Below, piece after piece: positions 34,884-47,006 of a stretch of 64,000 nucleotides of DNA. Within the stretch, counting starts at the first letter, position 1; each line of letters begins with the position of its first letter. The position numbers and the translations under genes were made by a program. The stretch is from Asterella californica (lineage: Eukaryota; Streptophyta; Marchantiopsida; Marchantiales; Aytoniaceae): contig JAYKYS010000012.1 of assembly GCA_036924285.1 (NCBI GenBank), positions 5,146,001 through 5,210,000 of the forward strand, read 5' to 3'. The notes below the pieces were generated by a model. That model searched no databases, was not told where the DNA came from, and saw only the letters and a list, made by a program, of their open reading frames with translations.

Positions 34884-36734
34884 TATCTTTTAATTTAAAA
34901 GAAGAATCGAGGAACATGACGATATTGACTAAAATCAAATATCAAAAGCACTCTTGATTATTAAGATGGATGTAATGTAAACAAGTTATCAATTTATCAT
35001 TAAGAAACAGACTTATACAAATATTAATCTCTAACTTTTTGACAAATGTCCAAGTATGTGTCGGATGTGAAGAGTTACAGACCATAAAATATATACAATT
35101 TTTATGTACGTTCTAAAGTTGAGATTAAGTGTTGGGATGAAGACCATGTTTATACTCCCAAGCACTCAAGTGTTAGAAGTGCGAGTTGCAATACAACACG
35201 TGAGATTCTTCACTTGTGTGAAGAAGAGATTTCCTTCCAAATGAACTTACCGTAAGTAAAAAAATATGCTTTGCGAATTTAATATCACATACATACACTA
35301 TTTAAGTTGTATGAAGTCTAATATCCAGATCGCTTTCAGTGACGGAGAGTTATCTTTGTTTTGATTGAATGGAATGTCGAGACTTTCTATATCATAAGAT
35401 AAACTTAATTTTCTTTCAAAATGGAAGTCCATATCACTATCGATGTTCGAGAATTTCTTTTGAACTGAATAGAATGTCGAGAATGTGTAGAAGGTTCATC
35501 CCATAAATATTATTTTTTTCCAAAACAGAAGTCAATATCACTCTCGATGATTGAATGAGGTTTTGGGTTTTGATTGAATGGAATGTTGAGATTGTCTAGA
35601 TGATTCATCAAAGGAACTAATTTTTTTCAAAATGAGATTTTATACCACTCTCGAGGATCGAGTGACTTTCTTTTCAGTTTTGCAAATTTTTCAAATTGGA
35701 ACTTCGATGATAGAAAGCTCATTTAGTCAAAATTTTGATGTTTCAAAGAATAATGTTTAATTCTTGATGCTCTAAATGATAACTTCTACCAGAAGTTCTA
35801 AATTATTTTAGAATAAGTCTTGATGATCAAGAGGTATTAATTTAGTCAATTTGTTTAATTCTTCTTTTAACTTGGAGTCTTGATGATAAAAAGTGTTGAT
35901 TCAGTCAAAATTCTCATTACGTAACATGTCGATGCACAACTTAAGATTCTTGCTTATCGAGAGTTATATATTATGGATTATAAATAAATAAATATCACAA
36001 AAACTATACATTATATTATTTATCAGACATAAGATAACTTTTGATCATAGAGAGTATTTTTAGTTTATATAATCTTTTTTGATTTTAGTTATTTAATTTT
36101 AAGTATTTATATTATCAATCATTGCTCTTGATGAGCGAGAGTCTTTTCTCTAGAGTTGTATGTATTTAAATGAATATTTTCTTTTCCTCTCGATGATCGA
36201 AAGTTCATATCTTCATCGTAGATATGAATATCATTTGATCAAACTTGAACCCCTTGGCTATAATGTATATTTAGAACTTTCAATATTTTACCTAGAAATA
36301 TCTAAACCCACATTTAACTCTCTACGTCCGACACTCAACATATTTCAATTAAATTTATTAAGATTTATCTATCCACGGTGTCGTGTTGTAACATGGCTCA
36401 CATGTGAATTTAGCGTACAACTTGTATTGTGTTGTTTTATGTGTTCGTGAAACTTTTCATGTAACTCACCTGATAGCATATTAGGTGTCATATTCACGGT
36501 TATTTGGGATGTGATATCGCACGATAATGAGACGTGTCAACTCATTGATACATAGAGATTTGCATGAGTGACTCTTGTTGTCAACTTTGAGTATAAGATA
36601 GAGAGTCAATGTGTTCGTGGGAGTATTCTTCCTTGCGTGGTGTTTCGTGAGTGTTTCTTGGTGTCTTATATGCAGAGTGAAGAGCTGTAAGAATTGTATT
36701 TATGGATGGAAGATTGATCCGAGTTCAGATCTCT
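34884..36734. other. AT-rich DNA with an imperfect tandem array
   Basis: Between about 35330 and 35700 three imperfect units of about 98-110 bp share gaatggaatgtcgaga (near 35368, 35466 and 35576) and ctctcgatgatcgag-like blocks. Further gatgatcgaga-like motifs continue to about 36200. No gene is supported. Confidence 0.5.
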
Positions 36735-37123
36735 CATTTTTTAACCCGTTCCATATCAAGCTTCACTACATCCATCGTGATCAAAAAACTAGTTCGTTGT
36801 CTACTTTGGTGAAGAATTGATGGAAAAGATGATGGACTTGCCTACTCTGATGATCTTTTCGATCATCACATACGGAGAAAATTGGGGTCTGATTGTGTAC
36901 ATCTTACTTGATGGATGAATGGACCTGAACTTTCCAACCAATGTCTTTTTCAACATCCAGGTTGATATTTGATTTCATTGCCGGCGGAAGATCAATCATC
37001 GTGTGTGGATCACAAAGAAATTTGGTGAGGAATATTGTAGTCAAGTGATAGCTTCCTCATTTTCTTTTGTCGTACTTTTCATCATAGACCGATTCAAGAT
37101 CATTATCTTGACTTTGTAGTGAA
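36735..37123 (+). pseudogene. Unidentified coding remnant (copy 2 of the 19.1-kb family)
   Basis: Nucleotide similarity to 19085-19480 extends over both halves. For example, aaatttggtgaggaatattg here matches aacttcggagaggaatacta there, and both end attatcttgac or a close variant. The reading frame is broken by stops. The two loci are 17.6 kb apart in the same orientation on either side of the Gypsy element, consistent with a dispersed or anciently duplicated element. Confidence 0.4.
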
Positions 37124-39599
37124 TCTCGTGTATTTTCATGTCATTGTTATCTCTATCGTCAGACGAGGATGATTATCCTATGTTAAGGGATCTGAAGTAT
37201 TTTAGTTCCAATTTTTGAAGGTGTGAGAGTGTTTTAATGTTACATCTATGAGGTTTTAGGGTTAAATCTATAGTGCCAAGTAGGAAATAAATTGATCTCC
37301 AATCTTCTTTCTCGCTTGTTCATTTTTTACCAATCAAGTCTATCCAAGTTCCAAAGACGGTTTTGGAGCTTCAAAAGTCTTCTTGAAAGTCATTCGTGGA
37401 GTGTGAGGTCTCGTTGGAAAGCTCTCGAGTTGGACTGCATTTTGGAAGAGAATATCAGTTGATTTGGAGTTTTGAATGTGAGGTTATGATCGTTCAAAGG
37501 CAAGGGGGTTGAATCAGTCCCTCGAGTGATGTTGGGGTTGTGGATTTTAGCCACCGGGGTCTATAAAGCTCATAAGTTAGCATAGACAAAAGATTTGATC
37601 CATTTCGAGCAATTGGTTTGGGGTCTGAAGCTGAAATTCAGAGAGTAGTAGTGAAGGGTTCAAAAAGAATTTCTTGTGAAGTTTGAGCCCAATTGGAAGA
37701 TCGAGGTGAGAGCAATATGTTGCCAAATTTTAGATTACATCGTGGTGAATTTTTGAAAGAGAAGAGTGATTTCGTCTACATCTCTTGGTTGGCTTTGAAC
37801 AAACAACTTGAGGATTGGAGGTGGAATTTCATGGAGGTGCTACAATTGAGACATGTAAGCTATGTTGTGAATTTGACATAGAGATCATAATCAGAGAAGG
37901 CGTTACATTATGTCAAAGTTGTTGATTGAAAATCTCTAATTGCGAGGTACCTTTGTCTTTGGCACCCTACCTCGAGCTTACTAGTTGCTTGATGCGTGCA
38001 TGTGTTATCTTGTTGGAAGCTTTAGATGACAACTTTCTAGTAGTATGCTGCATGCTTAGTTTGGAGCGTGTTTGATCACCCAAAACTTAGGTTAAACATG
38101 CGGGTCATGAAGAAGGATTAAGATATTTCAGATTATAAGTGTTACAAATGATCAATTTAGGTCTATTGTGGTAGGAGTTATCTTGATCCAGTCAATGTAC
38201 TACCATTATCGTTGGAAAGCTTGTAGAGTTAGCTCCATTGTTGTAAAGTTCATCTTGAGTGAAGCTCATATCAATGAATCGTAGAAGATCAGAACTGAGC
38301 ATTTTAAGTAGTTTGTTGAGAAAAAATAATGAAGAGGGTATTGCTAAAACACAAGCTCTCTTAAGGGGATTGTTTGAAAGTGCTTTTGGGATCTAAATCA
38401 TATGTTTATCATGTATGAATCCTTCCTGTATTAGAAACTGAACGTCAAGTTGTGTTGTGTGATGCATATGTGTTACACATAAAGTCAAATTAGGTCAGTA
38501 AAACTGAAACAAAGTCCGATAGATTGAATAGTGAGAACACTAGTATTTCATCGAGTTGATCCAAGTTCTTGCCGTATCTCTCTATAGCCGTATACCCCGT
38601 GTATTCCTAGATCAAACTTCACGCTTTATGACAACGAGCGTATGCGTTGATCATGACATACTTGTGTATTGACATGGACACTTGTATATATATTCGCATC
38701 AATCTATCGATACTTGTGCATGCCGTATGCCTCATGCACTTCTTCACTAGTTTCTATTTGTATCTCATAACTTTAATGTATGTACATGACAAGTTTTTAT
38801 ATGGTATATTTCTATTTCACCATTTTGATATTCTTATGAACATTACTCATCTTTCTATAAGATCACCACTAATTGAAAGACTGATTGCTAATGTATTCAA
38901 ATTAAATACAATAGCTAAACTGAATTCAAGTTATCAAGCCTTATGTTTCTAGATCAAGTTCTCATTGAGGAGGACGTCATGAATGTTAGAACGAATCTTT
39001 AGAATGAATTCACCTTCCACAGTTTGAAAGAATAAGGAAAGAAAGAAATTACAAGAAGTAGTACAATCAGACTTGGATAAAGACAAGACCTCATCTTATT
39101 CTCGTAAAAAAGAAAAGGTAGAAGTGCGATTTTGAAATTATTCTGCAGGATACAAATTACTTTCATTTCACTAGAAATACATATATACATGAAAATATCT
39201 GAATTGAAATATATATATAATAATAGAAAATTTAAATTTATTTATAATTTAAACCCTAAATGTCCAAACATGCTACACTCTAAAATGGAAAGTAGAGTTG
39301 TTTATTATACTTCTCCTTTTTTTCTCCATCCTGAAACTGTATATAAACCGTCCGAATCTATTTTCTTTGTAAGCAAAAAAGTGATACTTCCAAACTTGAA
39401 AAGAGTTCTAGTTGTAATGGGTTGATGAGAACTGAATAAATGATTAGTCTGCTGATAACAATCAAAGCCTCAATGTGTCAATTTACACCCAACTGTATGC
39501 AATAAGTATACATGAATGACAAGATCTTATAAAGCTTCCTTCAAGCTCTCCACACTTAGAATTATACAAAATCTGCACTCTCCAACCATTCTCTCTCAT
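37124..39599. other. Intergenic, no supported gene
   Basis: AT-rich sequence with short open frames only; nothing recognisable. Confidence 0.5.
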
Positions 39600-40065
39600 A
39601 CACATCAACGACCTCTTAGGAGAGAGAGTCTTTGGTTATACATCACTTTACCTAACAAACACTATGTTAAGCACATCATTAGCTTAGAAAAGGTCTTTAT
39701 GCATACATATACTTATCAAACACCTTTTAGCTTATCACAAATTTCTCTGCTCTTGATGTCATTTCAGAGCGAGAGTCCTTGGTTATACATCATTTTATCT
39801 AACAAGCACCCATGCTAAACACATCCTTAGTTTAGCTATGGTCCTTATACATAAGTGTACTTATCAAACACCACTTATCATAGATTTCTCCACTATTGAT
39901 GTAATTTCAGAGCATGAATCCTTGGTTATACATCAATTTACTTAACAAACACCCATGCTAAGCACATCGTTAGCTTAGCTATGGTCCTTATATATAAATG
40001 TATTTATCAAACACCACTTATCATAGATTTTTCTGCTCTCGATGTCATTTCACTTATAATATTTG
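39600..40065 (+). repeat. Minisatellite, three units of about 142-147 bp
   Basis: Units begin near 39624, 39771 and 39916, each with the block cttggttatacatca (first unit with t for the leading c). They go on to aagcacatc..tagcttag, a cttatcaaacacc block and gatgt.atttca. Units 2 and 3 are most alike. The array is short and noncoding. Confidence 0.7.
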
Positions 40066-43031
40066 TCATCCGATATGGACCAAAGTCAAATCTATGAAGC
40101 CATCCTGCAGAGCTTACAGCCCTCTATAGCTGCATCAGATAACTCTTGACTTATAACCAAAGTGACATGCTTACTCACATCTTAAAGAAGATACAGTTGT
40201 CCGTTTCTAGATATATAGGAAGTGGTTGTATTTGTAGACTCTTATGCAAGAGGTCAACATGTCAAGTCACAAAAATTTGATCAGAAAATCTCTTTTTAGG
40301 ATCAAATATGATGCGTCCCAACCACTGAAGAAAGTCTATGTTCTCATTTAATAATATCATAAAGTTCACACTGAAGATATAATAAGTTGCCTTTATCTCC
40401 TTTACTAGTTTTTGATGTGCTATTTTCTGTGTACAACTCAGTTTTCAGAAAAAAAGAGCCTAAAATCATCAACATCTACATGTTGGTATCATCGATTACA
40501 ATTCGGAGTAAAGTTCAGTCAACATTTTTTTCTTTTTTCATTAAGTTAACTTCTGCACACAAATCTGTTTTGTTTTCTTTTATTTAAGACACAAAACCAC
40601 TTTATGTAAGGAGACTTTTGTTATGGTACCTTCAGTTTTTTCCAGCTGATATTCTTACACTATGTTAAGGAGGAGCTTGTTTAAAGAAACCTGTTTGATT
40701 CGGTCTGGTCCCAAATCAAACCATTACATAGAACAGAAATGAACCAAAACCAAATCGTTTTCACAATTTGAACTAAACAACTTTGAAAAATCTTTGAACC
40801 GAATCGTTTTTTAAAAATTTAAACCGAACCCAAACTGTTTAAAAATTTCTTGTACTGCATTATCTTGAGCTTCTATTCAATAAAATTTTTATACCTGTTT
40901 GATTATAACACAACTTAACTTGATATTATAAAGTTCAACTTATAATCTAAAATTTATTTATCATATTTACTACGATCAAAAATAGTTATCTTAATATTTA
41001 TGGAGACTAAACCGAACCGCTTAAGGACCACCAACTTTACGAACCCGACCATTTAAAAATAATTGAGGTGAGAAACATAAACGTCTCAAATCAAGTCATT
41101 TCAAAAATTTGCTGAACCATTTTTGAACCGATCTCAATTTGCCCCATAAAAAATAGTTTGACCTGTAGAGTCCTGTTGGAGATTGACCGGACAGACTCCT
41201 AAGCTGAACCCTAAGTGAACTCGTGTTTCAACTTGACAAGCGCGGATGTAACTTCTTTTACAACTTTTTTTTCTGTCATTATGTTTCACTATACAGAGCA
41301 CCATGTGACAACGCCTATATGCTTGTATGAGCTGGATGCAGAAACTCAAATTTGAAATCCCGGTATGCATACAAGTAATCCTGGTCACCCCAAGCATCTC
41401 TGTCCGAGTGTCTGTTACAGAGAACTCAGAAATTTATCGTTATGCATAACATAGTTTTGGTGATTATAATCTCTTCATCTGAACATGGAATCTGTGAAAT
41501 ACAAAATTAAATTAAAATGATTCACTAGCTTACAAGTTGTGATTCATATCAATAAAAACTGCTTAGTATTAAAAGCTTAAAATGAAGATTCCAGTGTTTA
41601 TGGGAACAGAAGAGAATATTTTCCTCGAGCTCAAAGCACACTGAGAGGAAAAGAAGAATATTCATTGTATGGGTATAAAAGCCGAGAAAGTTTGAAAGGA
41701 AAGCCAGTTTTCCGGTTAGCAATTCCGAAACTCGAGTTAGGGGTGGTCCTGACAACTTGACGTACTAAACCGTTTCTTACTTCGGGAATTGAGTTATGAA
41801 ATATATTCGTCACTCCGGAGAGGAATCTTCGTCCTTAGGTTTGAAACGCACTGATGAGAGCGAACTCCAAACTCAAATTGATTGGCATGGAGGAGAAATC
41901 TCACTCTTACAGAGAATTTGAGCAATGCGGTAGAAGCAGATGGAAGAGGTGTAGATCGGTCGGATTGTCTTACATATGCGAAGTTCTACATGGGCCTTGG
42001 AGAGATGGCTGGCTGCTTGTGGTGCTCGGTGCAGAGATGTCCGAGAGTACAGAATCCAGTTTTCTTCGGTCGGAACCAGGGGAGTGAAGACTCAGAAGGT
42101 GGTGCTCACGGAGAAAATCCAGAGGTTAGGGCCAAGTTGTGAATGTTGCTCCGGGTTATGCGCGAAATAAGCTCATCCCTCATCATCTGGCCTTGCCGGG
42201 CCTTTATAAGTAATGTTTCGCTCGTACATGCTTAACTGAAAGCTGCTAGACCTCATTTGCTGGAGGAGACCGAGGAAGCAAAACCTGAAACCTTCGAGGA
42301 GAAACAGCTCCAAGAGATTATGCTGTTCTGCTCAGCTGCTGGAAACCTGTCCGGGTTGCATCTGAATTTCCTCGGTTACCCATTATTCTGTTACACAATA
42401 TGCCGTGACGTTTTACAGCTGTTACGATTTATGGAAAAGATAAGTATGTTGTATCAGATCAGCTGTGGTAGACAGTACTTCAGCTTATTGGGAACTTGCT
42501 GTGTTATTTGGGACGCACATTCGAGAACAATTTGCAGGTAGCGGGGAGGCTGGTGTGTTAGATTTGGAAGTTAGTCAGAGGCAACGAGGATTGATTAGTT
42601 TCGGAGGTGGACATGAGGAGAACCAAAACAGAAGTGGGAGTAAAGTGGAAGCAGGAGATTAAAAGGGGAGGAGGAGGAGGAGCTAGTGTTGATGTGAGGG
42701 AATATGAGTTTTCAGTATGAGAGTTTAGTTCGAAAGTAAGGGGCAGAGGCAAGGTGGAAGAATAGATACAAGAAAGTCGAGTAATTCAACGTAGTGATAA
42801 GAAGGATGGGAGGTAGGGAGGAAGCAAGGGAGACAGGGAGCAGGTTGTGATAGGTAATGTTTTGCTCTAAGCTTACAGGATACAGCGATAGTGTTGAATG
42901 TCTTTAACCCGAATCCATGAGAGTTTGATAGGACGTTTTGTGAGGGAAGAGACATACAGAGAGGAGGGGAGGTGTAGGGAGGCGACAAAAAGGTTTTTCG
43001 GTAACGTAGAACTGAAAGGACAGGGATTCAG
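40066..43031. other. Intergenic; upstream region of the G-gamma gene
   Basis: 40700-41130 is rich in degenerate aaccgaacc-type motifs. 42655-42720 and 42790-42850 are purine-rich. Short plus-strand frames at 41854-42170 look too isolated to call. The last few hundred bases should contain the promoter and 5' UTR of the gene at 43032, but no element is clear. Confidence 0.45.
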
Positions 43032-44370
43032 ATGGAGACACAGGTACGCAGGTTCTCATCCAATGGTGCGAGTACAAGCAGCAGGGCCACAAGTCCTTCT
43101 TCCTCCAACCCGCGCACCTCACCGTCTCTACCACAGCCACGTTCTGTACCCGATTTGCATGGACGCGCTCGTAGAAATGCTGAAATAAATCGTCTGTACC
43201 AGGAGATTCGGCTGCTAGAGGTTTGAGTCTAGATAACCTCTTGAACCATTAAATGTGAACATTGGCTCGGCGCAATTAATGTTGTCTGATGCCTGACAGT
43301 GAGTTAGAGCCTTGCTTGGCTTGGAAGGTAATTGTATGCAACATCGATGGAAGTGTCTGAAGATGTTATTGCTATCCGCTAGAATTCTTTTTGTTGCATC
43401 TTTGTGTTGGATTTTTACAAATAATGAAGGTAACTCTCTACGCAGGCAGACGTTGGATATTTAGACAATGCGTCCTTAACTTGTGGTCGGGTTTATCCGA
43501 AAGGCAGTTGTAGAAGTCATTGTGGGTTAATAGTCCCGTGGAGAATCTTTGAAGTTTTTCTGAAGTTGTTGCGAAGTCTCTTCAGGCATTAGCATGTTCT
43601 TTGCTCAACTTGAACATGTAGTAAGAAGCTTCAAACCGTGTGACATATGTGGACCTCACACTAGCGCTGAGAAAATTTTGCTACCTTGCTCTCTGTTTCC
43701 AGGATGAATTGGAGAGGTTAGACACGTTGCCTCCAGCATCCGAAGTGTGGAAACAGTAAGTTAATCCCAACCCTTGTAAATCTTATGACTTCTGATCGCC
43801 AAAGAGGCCGCCGGCACCAAGGACTAGCGCAGAAAACGTGCTGCACTACTAGAGAGCTGCCTAGTTTGAACCTTCAGTTCAGGGATTTTTACAGGGAAGA
43901 ATATGGGAAGCTGTTTATAAGGAATTGGCACTTCTTGCACTTCTTGTTGCTGGGCAGAAACTTTAGAGTTTGACTTAAGACACAGTTTTGTGCATACGGC
44001 TTCCAAAGGTCTAACTTATGCTGTGAAGCTCATATTGAGTTGGACTCAGGGAGCTTTACTTATGTCTGCTGCTGATGTGGTCTGACAGGTTTGTGCAGTC
44101 AGTCGAGAGCCAAAATGATCCATTCATAGGAAAGTAAGTTAACTCTATTAGTGAAATTTCCACCTAGCTAAAGATCTTCATTGTTACTATTTAGCACAGG
44201 CAAAAATACTTACGATACTGTTGTTGATTTGCAGCATTCCTGGTTTACCACAGTGGGATAGATGGTTTAGAGGACCTCCTGCACCTCAATCGAAGTGCTT
44301 TTGTTGTCCTTCAAGAAGGTACCAAAATTGTGTCCATCCTTTTATCTCTGGCACTAAATTGACAATTTAG
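43032..44370 (+). CDS. Heterotrimeric G-protein gamma subunit, plant type, four exons
   Basis: The deduced exons are 43032-43220, 43703-43755, 44089-44133 and 44235-44370. Donors are GTTTGA, GTAAGT, GTAAGT; acceptors end in CAG. Exon 1 has a Ser/Pro-rich N-terminus and then an amphipathic helix (NAEINRLYQEIRLLE) continuing across the splice into DELERLD, the coiled coil that pairs with G-beta. Exons 3 and 4 give the DPF..N and WDRWFRGP block diagnostic of small plant G-gamma proteins (DPLL..WD.WFEGP), followed by KCFCC. The protein would be about 140 residues and act at the plasma membrane with G-beta. The C-terminus is uncertain: read straight through it ends GTKLTI at 44370, without a CaaX box. 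A GTACCA at 44319 might be a further donor. Cysteines in KCFCC could take a lipid. Confidence 0.85.
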
Positions 44371-46326
44371 CCATAGCAGTTGTTTGTACTCAAAGTTGAC
44401 ATCCTACGCATCTTGTCCGTGTCCGCCCTCCACCTCTAGAAGGTGGAAGAGTGGTGAAAAGAAGAGCAGTCATAATTGAATGGAGGCAAAAGTTGGGTAC
44501 ATAAGCTCACACCCACATTTTCGTCGTCGAGATGACTGTTTCTTGCGTGTAACCTTTGGATTAGCTGGTGAGTCTGTTTCTAAGAATAGGAAACAATTGT
44601 GTTATGTTAAGAGTCTGTTCTGTAGTTGATGGTGTAGACACAGGCATATTAATCAGGGGAACATGGGAAGAACGCTCACAATTTTGGCTTGAGTTTTTGC
44701 AGCTCCAGCTTGTAACTCCAGATATGACGATGGGCGAAATGGGAAGCTATTAATGAGTCGTCCATAATATACAAGGTACCATCATGTACTGTAAATCCTA
44801 CGTCAGGAAAAGTTACACACATATTACGTATGCTACTAGTTGGAGAGAACAAAGGGTGCGTGTGTACTCTCCACTGACCAACGCAAGAGCAACAGAAACG
44901 CTGTTTACTTTAACATCTTATTAGAGGTGAAATTGGCGTGAGCTAACTGTAGAAAATTATCCTTCTACTACGTTGTACGTTTCCTGAAAGGTATGAAGAG
45001 GTATGGTTAATTCTTGCAGTTTGAACAAATTCTTCTTGATAGCGCCTACGCTTACATGGAGTGACTTATTTACAACAAGTTTTGGAAAAGGAATGGCTAC
45101 AGCTCTTTAGGCGTGCTGCTTAAGACATGAACATCCCCTCAGTTCACTGCGATCTTTCTCAAGGAGACTAAGCCTCCCCCTCGCTTCAGTGTTTCTACAA
45201 ATGCCCTATGTGCGTTTCTATATGCCATCATAAAGGTGAACGCCCTTAAAACTGTCCAACGTGCCTGATTTGACTACTTAACAGGATTCCAAGGTAGTGG
45301 TAGCGGAGATGCTACTGACTCTTGTTGCTCTAACCACCCTCCTTATCTCCTTTCACTAAACGCTTCGGCTGCTATTCGAGCAAAAAGAACAATGTTATAA
45401 CAGTCAAATCCCGTCACGGGCCCGATCAAGTAATTCTTTCGGCGCTGGGGCCCGACCAAGTTCTGAAGATTTCGCAGGTCTGGTTAAGTAAATTACTCGG
45501 TTTCCGCACCTGTTCGTGGCATGTATTCCCCTTCACCTTCCGGACGTGGGTGGTGCTGGACGGACACAAAGTGAAATGTCAATAGGCGGACCAATGGACA
45601 GTATCGCTATCCGAACTCCTTGGGGCTAACTCATCGCTCCTTTGTTAACAAACAGATCGACCCGAATGAGGTAACGCTCCACGAAGGTGCCTAGTATATT
45701 CTATCACTAATGTTACCAAGACATCTCATCATGGTCCCCCAGAGCAGTGTTGCATACTTGACGTTCACCTTTGCACTTTCTCCCAAAAGCAGAAGTTAGA
45801 TTGAAATGTTGATCTTTCCTAAGAAAATAGAGGGAAAATATTGCACGTAATATTATACGTGGTGGGATGAAAATAGTAATAAAGTATCCAACCCTAAAGT
45901 TCAGATTAATACCTCATACAGTTTATTCAACTTTCTATATTTTTATTCACGAGGAGCGGATGAAGAAAAAAGTTCATGTCTTTGAGTATGGTAACAGTAG
46001 TTAGAGTTTTGTTAGATTAAAGTTATTCTTTGGACAATTTCATAAAACAACTGCCTTTCCTCACTGACCTGATAACTTTAAGAAGCATTTGACGGACAGT
46101 AAAAAGTGGTGCAGTACGGTCCCGTCAGTCTGCAAAAGTGGCCTCGAGAATACCGCAATGGTTATTGTCGTTGTTTCACTTATGTGAGGTCCAAGGCTAG
46201 ATCCCTAGCGCTTACTCGATGGATATCTAGGGCCTAGCCACGTGGGTTAGAGCATAATATCCATCAGACCACTATAAACTGGATCGTACATATCAAGCAG
46301 AGGAAATAGTTGAATAGCCAGCAGAG
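44371..46326. other. Intergenic, no supported gene
   Basis: The first part is 3' flank of the G-gamma gene. gggcccgatcaagtaatt and gggcccgaccaagttctg (near 45418 and 45457) form a short imperfect direct repeat. Nothing else is supportable. Confidence 0.45.
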
Positions 46327-47006
46327 TGAAAGACGAGTTGGCTCAAGTGATAGGGCACATACTTGGGAAGATACAGGTTTCAGGTCCGACTCCTTGCATT
46401 CAAACGATAGGCGAGTTGGCTCGAGTGGTGGGGAAGGTGTATAGCACCACACATGTTTCAAGTTCATGTTTTTCATTTAAAACCCCACTCTTGATCTTAG
46501 AAAGATAGTGAGTTCAATCCCTTGTGGGCACGGTTGGAGGTGCATGCTACTGCAAACTGTTAATGAAGCTTCTAGTCCGAGTCTCTTTGTGGATTTATAT
46601 GGACAATCTCATGATCCTCGGAGACCCAAAGGGACAAGTAATATCATTTACCATTTACCATTCAATGGCAAAGCTCTTCAAATACAAAAAGAGCATATTA
46701 TTCTCTATTTGTGATTTCCATTATAACTATCTTTCATGCTTGTTTCTCAGATGTAAATTTGGAGACAGTAGACAACAGAAGCTAATAATGAAAGTTTTGA
46801 ACTAAAACTGATTAGAAAGGGAGTATGTAGATTACAAATTCTGTTCATGAGCCATAGATAACCAATTTTTTAATAACAAATAAGACTACGACACGAGAAT
46901 GCAGTTTTGGTGCACTAGCCGGATGAAGCTAATAACAAAAAGTTTAAACTAAAACTGATTAGAGTGGAATACCCTGTCGCTAATCTAGTGATAATTGTGG
47001 TTTAAG
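46327..47006 (+). mobile_element. Long SINE-like repeat with tRNA-derived heads, copy 2
   Basis: There are two head-like segments: A box gttggctcaagtga (46337) with B box ggtccgactcc (46383), then another A box gttggctcgagtgg (46415) with a later B-like gagttcaatcc (46510). The body from about 46650 to 47006 matches copy 1 at 12.37-12.73 kb, including the end gtggtttaag. Within this copy, gaagctaataa followed by (t)ttgaactaaaactgattaga occurs twice (near 46779 and 46926), so the body contains an internal duplication. Both heads and body are diverged from copy 1, so this is an old insertion. Confidence 0.55.
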
